The notes: generated by a model not told the origin, from the letters alone. 64,000 nucleotides of DNA from Pisolithus tinctorius (GCA_024663395.1 JANFAH010000003.1:1302001-1366000); one strand, 5' to 3'. Shown: positions 13,352 through 25,058, numbered from the stretch's first letter. Translations and numbers: made by a program.

Positions 13352-14515
13352 TTATTGTTTGCTGGGGTATCCCATATCAGTCTCCGCAGAATTGGCGATA
13401 TTTGACCTCGGCAACCCGGGAAGCGCAGACAAACGATCAAAAAACGCGTCAAGCATATTACCTTTCGGACTAGCTGGAGACAGTCCGGGAAGCGCAATTG
13501 TACTATGATCTACACAGTCTCCACAACCATCCTTGCAGTCTCTCAGCTCTGTCGTTGCTTGTTGTGGGTTTCGATGCTCTGCGCACCCCGGACAGGCACA
13601 ATAAAGACCACAAGTACACCCTGAGCCTGCGATGGATTTAATGGCCTCGAGTGGAGGCATAAACGAAAAGTCAGGAACTTGTGATAGGGATCCAGAAGAA
13701 CCGGAAAGAATAGGCGGCAGATCAAAATTTTGAGTAGTGATGCGTGATGAGGATGGTTTGCTACAGCAAGATCGTGTAGAAAATGTCGGTTGAACCGGAG
13801 ACTTTTGATTTACTTTTTCGCTGGACATTGCCGCAGCATCTGCAAGTGCTGTTAAGCCTGAAAAACGTTGCTCGAGAACAGTAGGTCCAGAAGTGGTCGT
13901 CGAACCACACGTGCACGGGCCATCACCCAGACATTGACACGGATTGAGCAACGCATCAACTAAGGGCGATTAGTACCACAAGCTCGACCATCTGCCAGAT
14001 GATACGCACGACATTGCTTCGAACTGGATGGACCCGCCACCTCCGATGACTTGAGGACATCCACAATCCCGTTGGGAAGAGTCGGCACACTAGGCATGAA
14101 CCGCCGAGCTGGAGGCACTGCCTTATCAGCGAGTCCTGGACTTTTGGCAAAGATGACATACGCTTCCTATCCGGACGAGCCGCAGGAATGGGGACCTTGT
14201 CGATCGCCGTTGACGATGGATTACATGTACACTTGGAGTGCACCCGCTTTGCCTGACGGAGATCACGACATTTAGGACACTGGGAGACAGGGCGACCTTT
14301 CTTCTTCACTTCAAACAAAGGCCGCTCGGTATGCCCACAGGAAGAAGACCTATGTCCCTTGATACAGGACTCGCTAGGTTACGGTCGACATGGTTAACGC
14401 GCTACTTCCGGAAGGAGCATCGAACACCAGCTCACCAGGCATACTTCTTCTCGTTTACAAACACCTAGCATGCCATCTAGCTGTGCTGGAGAATCAGAAT
14501 AATTCCACTCACCAT
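13352..14515 (-). CDS. CUF1: Copper-fist transcription factor (Cuf1/Mac1 type)
   Basis: This is a nuclear, copper-sensing DNA-binding regulator. The copper fist is complete after splicing: MVFVNEKKYACESCIKGHRS, then SSCGHTERPLFEVKKKGRP with the minor-groove KGRP motif, then CPKCRDL and KCTC. The C-terminal part has the Cys motif CTCGLYCACPGCAEH and a second Cys cluster CKDGCGDC, like the copper-responsive motifs of Cuf1 and Mac1. Exon 1 is only the ATG (14513-14515), exon 2 is 29 bases (14436-14464) and exon 3 starts at 14373. Introns are 14465-14512 and 14374-14435, each GT...AG. Two further introns near 14120-14160 and 13960-14010 restore frame. In Cryptococcus a single Cuf1 controls both copper import and detoxification; here the target genes are not visible. 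Confidence 0.88.
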
Positions 14516-15779
14516 AGTTACTGGCAACGACTGTTGAGGTACGTGTGGAAGGCAAGCGCTCTGGCCACCCACGCCAGTGTTGGAAGCCAGGAACCGGATG
14601 TGTATGTCACATATGGCCGGCCACATGACTGGTACCGTAACAGTTTGATGCACCAGCGGCAGAACTTCCCCAGTCACGGCTCAAGCGCTCATTCGCGCAT
14701 ATCCACGGACTTGTTGTATGTACGTATACTAAATCTCTTAGGTATTTATCGCCGAGTAAGCGTGCAAAGATTTCTGAAATTTTACCTACATCGCACGACC
14801 AAGTTCAAATCCGACGCATAGATTACGTAAGTGAAGCACCGCAAAGTCACTAGTAGCTCTCTTAACAGAACTGCTTCTGGCTGTGCAAGACGAGAGGCAA
14901 ATGCGCAAGTGGTTGACACGAAAGCTTCAGTCTGTCTGGAAACTAGGTGTGCGCTCGCGCGAATATCCCTTCTACGTGCTGGACCTTGCTCCCTCCTTCA
15001 GACGTCCGTCATGTTAGCCTTGTGACTGCTGGCCAGCTAATGCCATCCCTGCAGTGGATGGCTATTTGTAGAGGTCATTCACTATCGTGACTGGTTACCT
15101 GTACTAGTGAATTCATCCTCTCCGCACGATGGTGAGTAAGTTCCGGCGCCGTGTAAAAGGGTAAAAGGGAGTCTCGCGCCCAGATAGTATCAGTTTATAA
15201 GGTGTATCGACGTCACTGCAATCTTCGCCAGCCCGACAACGGCAAGAGTTGACATTCAAGGAGAGTGGCAAGGAAAAATGACGACGATGGGAGTTTCATG
15301 TAGGTACAGCCGCGGGTTTATGAACATCGCACCTTCTGGACCATATGGTAGAGCTTCCCTCATTCGTGTCTTGCAAGTAGTCCCTGATTACTAATACTCG
15401 GTGGCTGATGCTGTGGATAATAGTGTCCCTGCGGCGACTGATCGCCCTTCTACTATGGCTTGGTGACTCCATCAAGTAAAGCACCAACGTGTGTTATCGA
15501 AGGGAACTTCACCGCCACCCAGAACGCAAGTCGTCTAATAAAAATATATCCCGTCGGGGACGGCCGACCAGTTTCCTCCCGAACGGACTCACGGCGTGGG
15601 GTGAATCACATGGCTTCTACCCACACTCTTGTTGTGTTTGGTGCCCTCCCCAGATCGCCTCGGCAGCCATAACATCCACGTTCACAACCTCCGCGTCAGG
15701 CAGATTTATCTTGAGGCGAGCCGCACTGGCGTCACTGCATCTGGTCCAACAGCCGCATCTTCTTTTTAAATACATCGGG
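14516..15779. other. Long intergenic region upstream of the copper-fist gene
   Basis: This contains the copper-fist promoter and a stretch with only short, unsupported frames. No known domain was recognised. The right end may include decayed 5' sequence of the acid phosphatase relic, but I could not align it. Confidence 0.45.
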
Positions 15780-16905
15780 GCTTCCAATGGATCGCTTTTT
15801 CAATGCTACAGCAGTGCCCAGTGCCGTTGCCGTATCGCAAGGCCCGTTCCAGAACCATTCCACGTAGGGTATTACTCTTTCTGCGCACTACGGTGTGACC
15901 CACCCCAGCGAATAACTGCATCGCCTCTGTGGGTGGGGATTTCTTCGGGCTTGCCTCGGACGACGCTGTCGACCTCCTCGACGAGAAGAACGTTGGCTGA
16001 GCTGAACTTGCCTACAGATGGTTACCAGGCATTCAACTTCACGAATCCTGACAACTACACGTACTACGCAAGCACAACCCTTTGATCGCTTATATCTCTG
16101 TGGCCCAGAACTCGACGCGTACCGCTCGGATCGCAAACCTTAACGACTTCGCTTATGAATGAGGGCGCTCCAGTCAGATATGATACGGGGTGAATTTTAT
16201 CTGCAGGTGGGAAACAATACGCTATCTCAGTGGATACTTGTCACGCCCAACTTGAGGGAGCAAGTGTTATGGTATCGATGTGCAAGGGAAGCCGCTCACA
16301 AGCATCCAGCGGCGGGCACGACACGGATGCTGTCTATATATCTGATTGGTCGAGCTTTTGGCTTCTGCCTCTGCTCCGAGACCCAAACTTCATTACTTCG
16401 AGGACACTCATCTTGGTGACCTTTGACGAGCCAGTTGGTCACCGCCGATGCGTGAATCGGCAAACTCACTAACCAGACTTGGGACCTGAGACGTACACGA
16501 TCAACACCCAGGTTTACATTACCCTGCTCGCCGGTGTCATTCTACATTCACTATTCGACGTGAGGATACCCCCTAAGCTATGTGTGACATTGTAGTGATT
16601 CCCGCAGGATCTCTACGGTCAAAAACCTTGGTAACCTTGGGCGTCAGGACACCGACAAGACTCTGGCCAGTACGTAGAAAACTTAATATCATGGGACCGT
16701 TGTGGATTATCACGGATACGAATCCCGTGGAATCCATACCAAGTACTCCGTGCCGTACCCGGCACCGCACACGAGTGGCGTGGGAGGTGATGATGGATCG
16801 GCGAACAGTACGAATAATGCTCCTGCACCAGTGAACCTGGTGGTCTCGAGTACCAGTGCAACTGTGGCCGCGGCATCCTGGGTGGTATCTTTGGCCGTTC
16901 CTTGA
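15780..16905 (+). pseudogene. Decayed acid phosphatase (phosphoesterase family PF04185)
   Basis: Fragments line up in order with fungal phosphate-repressible acid phosphatases: GITLSAHYGVTHPSE, then IASVGGDFFG, VDLLDEKNV, LPTDGYQAFNFTNPDNYTYY, KHNPLIAYISVAQNSTRTAR, ARIANLNDFA, LSQWILVTPNL, GHDTDAVYISDWSSFWLLPL, TLILVTFDE and NLGRQDTDKTLAS. They lie in different frames. There is a stop after THPSE, a TGA where Trp is expected after KNVG, a frame jump between YY and KHNP and a stop in the expected NDFA region. A Ser/Thr-rich hydrophobic tail near 16840-16905 resembles a GPI signal. Some gaps are introns, but the in-exon stops and shifts point to a dead gene. The living family secretes or wall-anchors an enzyme that frees phosphate. 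Confidence 0.75.
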
Positions 16906-17189
16906 TATTGTGATAATAAAAATACATGATACCATAGCTAGTAAGTATGTACAGGGGACTCTAATACCCCTTTGAGCACTTACAAGAACGTGCGCCGCGT
17001 TCGTTGTGGTTGCCGAAGCCACGCGACATGTCCGCGAGGGGTCGCGAAAATGTTGAAAATACTTAAATTGCGTAATGATAATCGACCCATTCCGATAAAA
17101 ATTCGTCGGCCAATCGTCAGTTGCGTATTTCTTTTTTCTTCTTTTCTTTTTGTGAGCCCCCTTGGACTCTCTCTCCCAGTTGGCCGGTC

Positions 17190-19029
17190 ATGGCGTCCCT
17201 GCATTCGTCGCCCCCCTCTATGCCGACCTCACATTTCAGTTCCTTTGTCGACATTCCCGTCCCGTCCTTGCCGTTCCTCTTCTCCCAGCGTGCGACTTGG
17301 CTATATACTACGGCAGCACTGGTTGGCGCGCTTCTTGTCCTCGAGCAGTCCATCTACAGGTATAAGAAGAAACATCTCCCTGGTGCTGCATGGACAATTC
17401 CAATTATAGGCAAGTTCGCCGACTCCATGAAACCAACCATGGAAAACTACATGGCACAGTGGAACTCCGGTGAACTCAGCGCTGTCAGCGTTTTCAACAT
17501 GTCAGTACCCACGCTTAGTTCTGTTCCTTTGTACAAACGTCACCTCCCTAGTTTTATCGTCATGGCTTCATCCAACCATTACTCGCGTAAGATCCTCAAC
17601 ACACCAACCCATGCCGAACCATGCCTCGTAAACTCTGCTAAACACATCCTCATGCCTGACAATTGGTATGCTTCCGTCTCCCCCTATTTACTCGACAGCC
17701 GACGCGAGCATTAAATTGTGTAGGGTCTTTTTGACTGGCAAGGAACATATCGAGTATCGCAGAATCCTCAATACCCTTTTTACAAAGAAAGCCCTCAGGT
17801 ATTCTAGATGGTGCTCCATTATGCGATTTCACTCACACATGCCCTCTAAGCATCTATATCGGCGTACAGGATGCCATTACACGCAAGCACTTTCGCCAGT
17901 GGCTCGCAGACGCGGCTAAAGATCCCTCTCCAAAACCGATCATGATGACTGCTCGTAATTTGAACATGGACGCGTCTGTTCGCGTATTCTGCGGCAACCA
18001 TATCCCAGAAAGTGGGGTTGTGGAAATTTCTGAAAAGTACTGGGACATCACACAAGCTCTTCAACTCGTCAACTTCCCATTTGCATTCCCTGGCACAAAC
18101 GTCTACAAAGCCATCCAAGCCCGCAAGGCCGCATTTAAATGGCTTGAGATGGCCGCTGCCAAAGCGAAAATTGCCATTGCTAGCGGTGCTCAGCCGCATT
18201 GTATGCTCGACGAGTGGGTCCAAGTCTTACAAGATCCTACCTACAAGGGCCGTAAGGACTTTAGCGATCGCGAGATGGCCATGGTCGTCTTTTCGTTTTT
18301 ATTCGCTTCTCAGGACGCAATGAGCAGCGGCTTGATTTATGGCTTCCAGCACTTATCAGACCACCCTGAGATTCTGGCGAAGATTCGTGAGGAACAATAC
18401 CGTGTTCGTGGTAATGACATCAACAAGCCAATAACCCTGGAAATGTTGGAGAGCATGCCTTACTTGAAAGCCTTCGTCAAAGAAAGTTTACGTGTGAAGC
18501 CACCCGTGACCATGGTATTTATCTTTTCTCTTTGGTTTTTCTTCTACTCCTCACTTCGCCGCCTCCCAGGTGCCTTACAGGGCAACCAAACCATTTCCAC
18601 TTTCTGATAACTACACGGCCCCAGCTGGCAGCATGGTGATACCCTCTTTCTATAACTCACTCCATGACCCCGAAGTATTCCCTGATCACGACTCATTAAC
18701 TCCCGAGCGCTGGCTGGACCCTAATAGCCCCGCGAACGCAAACCCGAAAAATTATCTCGTGTTTGGCAGTGGTCCTCATAGATGTATTGGTATCGAGTAC
18801 GCCACCATGAACATGGCGCTCGTTCTGGCTACTGCTAGTATCCTCATGGATTGGGAGCACCATCAGACCGCTGAGAGCGACAAAGTCGAGTGAGTGTTTA
18901 CATTCGACATCTGCATATAATTATTCCTTCTGATACCCATCTCCACCACTTAGAATCATTGCAACGTTGTTTCCCAAAGACGGCTGCCAACTCAAGTTCA
19001 CGCCGCGCCCCAGGCCACAGAGTGCATGA
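17190..19029 (+). CDS. ERG5: C-22 sterol desaturase Erg5 (cytochrome P450 CYP61)
   Basis: Erg5 adds the C22 double bond late in ergosterol synthesis, in the ER. The protein has an N-terminal membrane segment (TWLYTTAALVGALLVLEQSI), then PGAAWTIPIIGKFADS, ASSNHYSRKILNTPTHAEPC, VFLTGKEHIEYRRILNTLFT, the I-helix region FASQDAMSSGLIYGFQHL, the ExxR-containing KESLRVKPPVTMV, PERWLDPNSPANANPKNYLV and the heme loop FGSGPHRCIG (near 18765) with the Cys ligand. All are typical of CYP61. Introns at about 17500-17551, 17664-17723, 17798-17848, 18513-18569 and 18891-18953 restore frame, giving an intact product ending KFTPRPRPQSA. The ATG at 17190 opens the short luminal leader. Confidence 0.93.
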
Positions 19030-21344
19030 ATATCCTCATCTGTAATAGTGCACATTCGTACGCGTTTCGAATCACCGTGCTGGTTACAGCTGCCTCTATG
19101 CCAGGTTAACTTACGTTCTCACCAACACGGCAGTATATTTCATCTCATTGCATGCATGGGCGTGGCAGCCACAACACACCACGCTCCTTAATGTTTCTTT
19201 CCCATCTTACGAATGCTCAAGTAACCTCGTCGCTGGACGTGTAGGCACCTAAGTTCCTTGGGTACTGGCACCTGAACGTATGGACAATATAGAGTCGAGT
19301 CCATCTTGGAAAGCAAATCCAGCTTTGTCTGCTCGACTTTATACACTTACGCACCTTGGATAGCAGTATCGTCATGGTTTCCCTGTCACTCGCACTTCCT
19401 AATCATCCTCTTAATAGAACCAGATACCCGTATACAACTTCCATGAAGGCCAGGTTGCCGGTGCTTGTTACCTAAGATATGATGGTCGGCGCGCGATGTC
19501 TGGACAGTGAGAACTAACTTGAAATCTTTCAAGAAATCGTCTGACGAGGTAACAAGAGAGCCAAAGTACGGGCCACAATAGTACTGACATCGCCGTGGCA
19601 CACTCGATCTAGCAAGGTGTGACTGAAGTGGGATCCTTGCCATTTTTGGTAGTAGGTTTTAAAGGTTCCGAGTGGTTTTCTTCTACTGACCATAAAGAGC
19701 TTAATATGCTGCTCTCCAGCCGACGGGACGTTTTTCTGGACGAAGATTGGTGTTGCCACCATGTGAACCAAGGCGAAGTAATGGGGCAATTCGACCCGAC
19801 TTCAATAGTCGAAGTGCGACCGAAGGGAGTTCACGAGAGGCTGCAAATCTAGATATAGCTTGACGTGCCGTACTCATCAGAAAGATGTCTGAGGTGGTGC
19901 TTCATGTCGCTGTGATAGCTGCAAGTCCCGCTGTGCGATGACCAAAGAGTAGGCCAGGTATCCCACCATTAATGAAGGATACTCGTAGTATATCGAGGGT
20001 GTGTCTATCGTCTTTGCCCTGGTGGGGAACACTTGGGACATAAAGACAATCGGAAAGCGGATGGTACAGAGAGCGTCCTCCAATTCTGCATATAATCTCC
20101 ATCAACGAGGTAGTTCCCATCTTAAAATCAACCTGGGAGGGGAAGTAAAACTAGCAAAACCTGCTAGCCCATCTGCAAGCACGTCTGACCAGCCAAGGGC
20201 CGAAGCCCCCTCCGCCACCTCAACTATCAGCAACCAGAAAAAGCCCGAGCAACCGCCCACAACCCAAAGATGTCGAGCCGCACCTGGTCTGATGGTGGCC
20301 TGTACCCTCTCAACCCAAGATTATTGAATTGCTGTCAGTAGCACGAACGGGCAGCTGGCAGTTGTTGAAGGCTCTACCACACTCCACGAATATACATTTG
20401 AACTAATATAGCGTGTACACTTCGAATAGCCCTCGCGAGATGAACGACTTCGGAAAGTCGAAGTCTGCCGAAGTTGCGAGGTCACCCTGAACCACCTCCA
20501 ACTGGGTTCAGTTCGTGCGGCAACACTAGACGTGATCCCAAGGGATCGACCCAAGAACTGAGCAGGCCCTACAAGATGTCGTGCTTCGAACACTCCGTGT
20601 ACTGATACGTCATTACATCCTAACGGCACAACCCCTTAGGCCCCAGTATCGCCTTCACGGACCAGGTTCAACCACATATACGGCGTACGCACTGCATGTC
20701 ATCACGACCTGATGTAATGGCTGCTTCGCCTCAAATCTCGAAATCCACGATCCAATGGCTCATCAACCGCACCGAGGTACGGACAACCACATTCGGATTC
20801 GACCGCTGTAATCTTCCATTTGGGTGTGACCGTTATCCTGCCTGCCGGAGGTCCTCCCGTGCGAGAATTTAACACTGTTTTTGTGGGTGAATCACCCTCA
20901 TCTACTGCATGCTGACGACAATTGGGGATGCATACGGTAAATTCCATTCGCGTAGCGTACGTTTCGTAACTTCACCCGCTTAACCTCAGTTCCAGTCAAG
21001 CTAAGCCACGGGGGGAGTTTGAGGGGCCACTGTGCTCACATAACTGGGACAAGCCACCGAGCGACCCTGGGTCGCCGAACCCGAGTATCTGAATACCTGA
21101 CGAACGAAATCGATCAACACAGCTTAGTGCGCCGAAAGGCAGATTCGTTTTGCCCAGTGACAAGTTAAATTACCTAACGATGAGTATCGTAGAAGCTTGA
21201 CTGCCCACTGCATCGTTAATGAAGGGATAACACCAACAAGTGGTGGAAGGCGTGTCAATACGGACTCATCACAGTAGTTAATGGTCATAATGAACTCCTA
21301 ACCGGTTGCCGCGTTCGAGACCGCAGTGCGTTTCCATGGCGTAT
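19030..21344. other. Gene-poor stretch between erg5 and p23
   Basis: Nothing here could be assigned. Frames of up to about 100 codons exist (for example near 20001-20327, with a Pro/Ser-rich segment) but show no recognisable domain, no consistent splice pattern and no repeats that I could detect by eye. It may hold relics or lineage-specific sequence. Confidence 0.5.
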
Positions 21345-22132
21345 TTAAGCGTCCTCCAATGGAGGTGGGCCGTCGTCATCGTCCGATTCAGCCTCGTCCT
21401 CCGGAATAGGAACACTTGCAGTGCCTGTATCATTTGCATCACTTCCCATCATCTGGTGTTCAACCTGCTCAGCCTGTTTCAAAAGGGGACAGCGAAGACA
21501 TTGGTCACCTTACTGAAATCCATATTGCCGAATCCGCCATCCATACCGAAATGGTCGTCAGGGGCTCCGTCCTGGTCATCCTCATCGACCCATTTGTCAA
21601 AGTCTGTTTTGACGAACGGCGTCTTGGCCTTTTCCTTTGTCAAACGAGGCCAGTATTCCAGTTTCTTGTCTTTCTTCCGGAGGACAGCTGTGAACGAACG
21701 GGAGGTAAGTTTGTGCTGAGATAGCTGGAGTACATCAGTCTTGCGTTGCGCAATTTCGTGAAGGAAAGGAGAGACAATACCTCCGGAATAATATCATTGT
21801 ATAAATCCAAAGAAAACTCGTAGTGCTTGGTTTCGGCGCTGGTTCACGGCGCGGGTTAGTTGATACTGTTTAGTGACTACATGAAGAGTAGCGTACTTTG
21901 CGGGTCCAGCATTGGCTGCGAAGTTGATACTTGCGGGACTCAATTCATATTTTAGTGATGAATCGTGGATATTTGGAAGGCTGACGGTCAGATATATGAC
22001 GTTCTACGAAAGCACCGTGTCACAAATTGTCTCAGATCGGCAGCGCTGCTAGGGGCGAGGGGGCAATACCTTTGAATCGTCCGACTCGCTGCTACGCTGA
22101 GCCCATAGAACCTCTGGGTGCGTTGACATCAT
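21345..22132 (-). CDS. Hsp90 co-chaperone p23/Sba1 (Wos2)
   Basis: p23 binds ATP-bound Hsp90 in the cytosol and stabilises client complexes. After splicing the protein begins MMSTHPEVLWAQRSSESDDS. It continues NVIYLTVSLPNIHDSSLKYE, LSPASINFAANAGPAK, HYEFSLDLYNDIIPE and then RSFTAVLRKKDKKLEYWPRL followed by TKEKAKTPFVKTDFDKWVDE. This covers the CS-domain fold and the WPRLTKEK signature. The tail is acidic (PEDEAESDDDGPPPLEDA) as usual for p23. Introns, given as + coordinates, are about 22000-22066, 21840-21897 and 21741-21783, plus one near 21460-21516 whose acceptor is ambiguous (35, 44 or 56 bases). Exons are so short that no single frame is long, so the gene is easy to miss. Two adjacent ATGs at 22132 and 22129 could start it. 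Confidence 0.85.
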
Positions 22133-22498
22133 GATGCTTCCTTCTCTGTAAACAACGTCGACGTTATATGTAAAACGTTGGGTCGGTTCGAATTATACCG
22201 AAAGACGGAGAACGTCCTCGATAACTTGATTCAATGACATGCCGATAGCCACACAGTCACGTGCTCCTGGCTTGGCAAAGCTCAGCGAACTGCCTCGCAT
22301 CCCTTCGTAAGACTCAAGTATGTGGTACGTCGGTGCATGTCTAACTAATAGACGCAAGAGTCGCTAACGGCCATACTGTACAGGTGCACGAGGTGGTTTT
22401 TGCCGCTGTTGCTGTTACCACTCCCTACCGCCCCCCCATACTTCTTAGTTTTGTTTCTTTTTACACTTGCGCTACACGCGAGACCATGGTGAGTACGT
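22133..22498. other. Intergenic, divergent promoter region
   Basis: This lies between the start of p23 (-) and the next gene (+). An ATG followed directly by GTGAGT lies at 22486-22492, but no splice I tried from it enters the downstream frame. No known element was recognised. Confidence 0.4.
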
Positions 22499-23191
22499 TT
22501 GGGACGTCAGCAGGTCCGAAGTGTTCTGAGCTTTTTTCTCAGTTTCTATTGCATCATTCTCCTCGCTGCGCTTTTTCTTAGTTCATGCTACTGGCAGTCG
22601 TTCCCCTTGCACGCACCTCTCTCAGCTCCATGGGCAGACAATATCACGACCTTCCGCGAAGCGCTAAATGCTAGCGTTTCACAAACCCTCGACATGTATG
22701 AAGTCGCACCGCCAATCATACGGGTTTCCGACAGATGTTGGTGCGATTTTGCGTTCGGAGTCTTCGAACCCTACGATGTACAGAAATGGGAAAGGGATAG
22801 TGTGGAGAGAGCGGTGGCCGAGATAGAAAATCAACTCAAAACCCGCCTTGAAAACCGGTCAGTCGAAACCATGTACGCATCGACGTTGGACGGCGGTGAG
22901 GCAGGGTCAATGTCTCACTCGCAAAAATCACCAGAGCAGCGTACTGTACCGCTGAAGGAGTCTCTGTTTATCCTTCGAAGTTTGTTCGGAAGAGGTCGCT
23001 CGAACGATGTAACATCCATGTCTACCTCAGATTCCCCGCAGACATCAGAGACGACATCAGAAGACCCCGCAGAGCGACTGCCTCCTGTCGAAGCATCTGC
23101 TCCCGACAACCCCCTTTTCCCTGGGCAATTGGACTTGCGGCCTCACGGATTCGACGTCATACTTGACTTTCGATGGTCCAGAACAGCATAG
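22499..23191 (+). CDS. Uncharacterised membrane-anchored protein (5' end unresolved)
   Basis: An open frame without close shadow competitors runs to TAG at 23189-23191. Its start in this frame is not an ATG, so an upstream exon or a different start is missing. Near the N-terminus is one hydrophobic segment (SFFLSFYCIILLAALFLSSC) that could be a signal anchor. Then come a conserved-looking part (RVSDRCWCDFAFGVFEPYDV, WERDSVERAVAEIENQLKTR) and a Ser/Thr/Pro/Glu-rich region, and the end is QLDLRPHGFDVILDFRWSRT. I do not recognise the family. Possible N-glycosylation sites (NIT, NAS, NRS) lie after the hydrophobic segment and would fit a lumenal domain. Confidence 0.45.
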   Translation: MGRQQVRSVLSFFLSFYCIILLAALFLSSCYWQSFPLHAPLSAPWADNITTFREALNASVSQTLDMYEVAPPIIRVSDRCWCDFAFGVFEPYDVQKWERDSVERAVAEIENQLKTRLENRSVETMYASTLDGGEAGSMSHSQKSPEQRTVPLKESLFILRSLFGRGRSNDVTSMSTSDSPQTSETTSEDPAERLPPVEASAPDNPLFPGQLDLRPHGFDVILDFRWSRTA

Positions 23192-23933
23192 CGAGTCGTT
23201 CATGTGATCTTGGGTTGGCGGTGTAATATATCTAGGCTCACTCATTCTGAGGGATAGGTCCGCATTCTGAGCGTGCCGTGATATCAATCCGTACGCCCAG
23301 GGATGATTGACCTGTTTTATTGGGAGTTGCAGTATTTATGGTGCTAGGATGTTTGGCCGGTGCATTGTGGGGCCAGAACTAGATGTATGCCATCGTAACA
23401 TATCTGCTGTACTACTAATGACAGTTTACTTCTGGTCGTCCGCCGTGCCATGAATAGCAGTGGTGCTCTAAGAAGACCAGATCGATGTAAGACCCTCGGC
23501 TGAGGCTGCTACGATAGAAGGCAGTAGTAGAGTGTACATGCTAATTATCAGTACTCCAGGCCATGACTAGTTCCTAGTTTATCGGCATACTATATGTCGA
23601 GCAGCCCTCAGTGTCGCGCACTGAAAGCATGTCGAGAGGACAGCGCGGATTGGCACTTGGCACGCTGATCAGGGTCGCTTGCCATAGCCGAGAACAACAG
23701 TTCATTGTATTGTCAGTCATCTAGAAAATGCGACATCCGAGCATCCTAATCGCCCAGGGTGCTGGGATGTGTGTGGAGCAGTCTGGTTGGTGTGTGACTT
23801 GAGGACGTCGAACGCGACGTATTTCTCAAAGGCTTCCCGTGTTCGCACCTTTTCGTCGCGTGTAATAATATCGCTCACCCTGCTGTCGATCATATCACCT
23901 GCCTCCTTCCTGGTCCGCTTCGAGAATAGACCA
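23192..23933. other. Intergenic, no gene seen
   Basis: No long frame or known domain was seen on the + strand. The minus strand near 23750-23930 contains a short charged open segment that may be the 3' remainder of the SNF2 relic next to it, but this cannot be shown from the sequence alone. Confidence 0.4.
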
Positions 23934-24506
23934 CTAGTTTAGCATGCCTAAGTCACCAAACCACGGTTTTTGAACGATACGGTGCACACGATCCTGAGCT
24001 CGGCGACAAGTGATACCTGCCAGTGTCAGCTCACCAGTCACTCTCGGAGCCGTACGGCCAAACACGTTGAGCAAACCGTTCACTGGAAATGAAGAATGAT
24101 GATGACATACACGAGAACTGTGTCTGGTCTGCAACTTAGACCAGCTCTCGTGGACAATATGAATACATTGATATTCAGATTCTCCGCATTGAACTGCCGC
24201 ACGAGCACGGCGCGCTCTCGGTCTTCGTGCTTCCACTTCCATCAAGCAGATCATCTTCATCTTCGTCTCCGTGTCCGTTGCCTCGATCGTCTGGAAGATA
24301 AGGACCCGGAAGCCCGAGGCGAGAAACCAGGGTAGGACACGCGAGAGGAGTGGAGCCTCAGATGTACGGGTGAGCTTGTTGTCGACTACCTTGCCGGGGT
24401 TGATTTTATCCTCGTTGCTCTGAAAGAAAAACAAACAGGAAAGGGTGGCATGCTGGTGGAATGAGAGCATCGAGAAATCGGATCTCGCCATCCACTTTTC
24501 TGGCAC
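23934..24506 (-). pseudogene. Relic of a SNF2-family helicase C-terminal domain
   Basis: On the minus strand, pieces of the SNF2 helicase C domain lie in order but in shifting frames: FLASGFRVLIF, then a GSTK-like piece followed by EDRERAVLVRQFNAEN, NINVFILSTRAG (motif V), DTVLVY, and AQDRVHRIVQK (the AQDRxHRIGQ block of motif VI, with G changed to V). The region between motif V and DTV is too short, and no single spliced reading I tried keeps them together. Intact SNF2 proteins remodel chromatin or repair DNA. Only this C-terminal piece is recognisable. Upstream sequence to about 24876 is open in places but unrecognised. Confidence 0.7.
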
Positions 24507-25058
24507 TCCCGCTCCTCAGACGAGGGAGATAGTCCATACTATGACTATCCATTGCAGATCCCTGAATTGACAGTCTTTGAGATTTCCACCATGTAGCAAT
24601 GACGACAGCCTCCTAACTTTTTTCGATATCCGTGGGCTACGGTGTAGTAATATACCTTGCCTTCCTCGTCGGAGCACCAAATGTCGCTTCGCTGGCCGGG
24701 CCGTCCTCACTCTCAATAGGGGCCCGCCTCGTTCTGTTGGGTGATGACGACTTTAGCCAACGAATCCAGTTGAGAGTCTGTCTGACGAAGGAGGTGAGTG
24801 GTACACGTATCCTTGACCGGAAAGAATCTGGAAGTACGTGAGGGCGAATAGGAGAGGGACCGGACACCGTCGTCACTCTTCAATTAGCATGGGGGAAAAA
24901 AATGTCTCGGCTTGCCATGGCCGTGGTCACAATACCATCAAGCACGGGTCACCTGGATCTGAGACATTGCGAAAACTCTGGATTCCGCAATGTCTCACTT
25001 CCATGATATGGCCTTGGGTCAACGACAGTAACGAGCTCTCAACACTAATCAAGGTGCT
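24507..25058. other. Unassigned stretch downstream of alg1
   Basis: Minus-strand frames near 24516-24876 could be a further decayed part of the neighbouring SNF2 relic, but I see no diagnostic motif. The right end is the 3' flank of alg1. Confidence 0.35.

Noticed and set aside
22486..22498. ATG followed directly by GTGAGT as an ATG-only exon for the gene at 22499
   Set aside because: No acceptor downstream joins in the right frame with an intron longer than about 26 bases.
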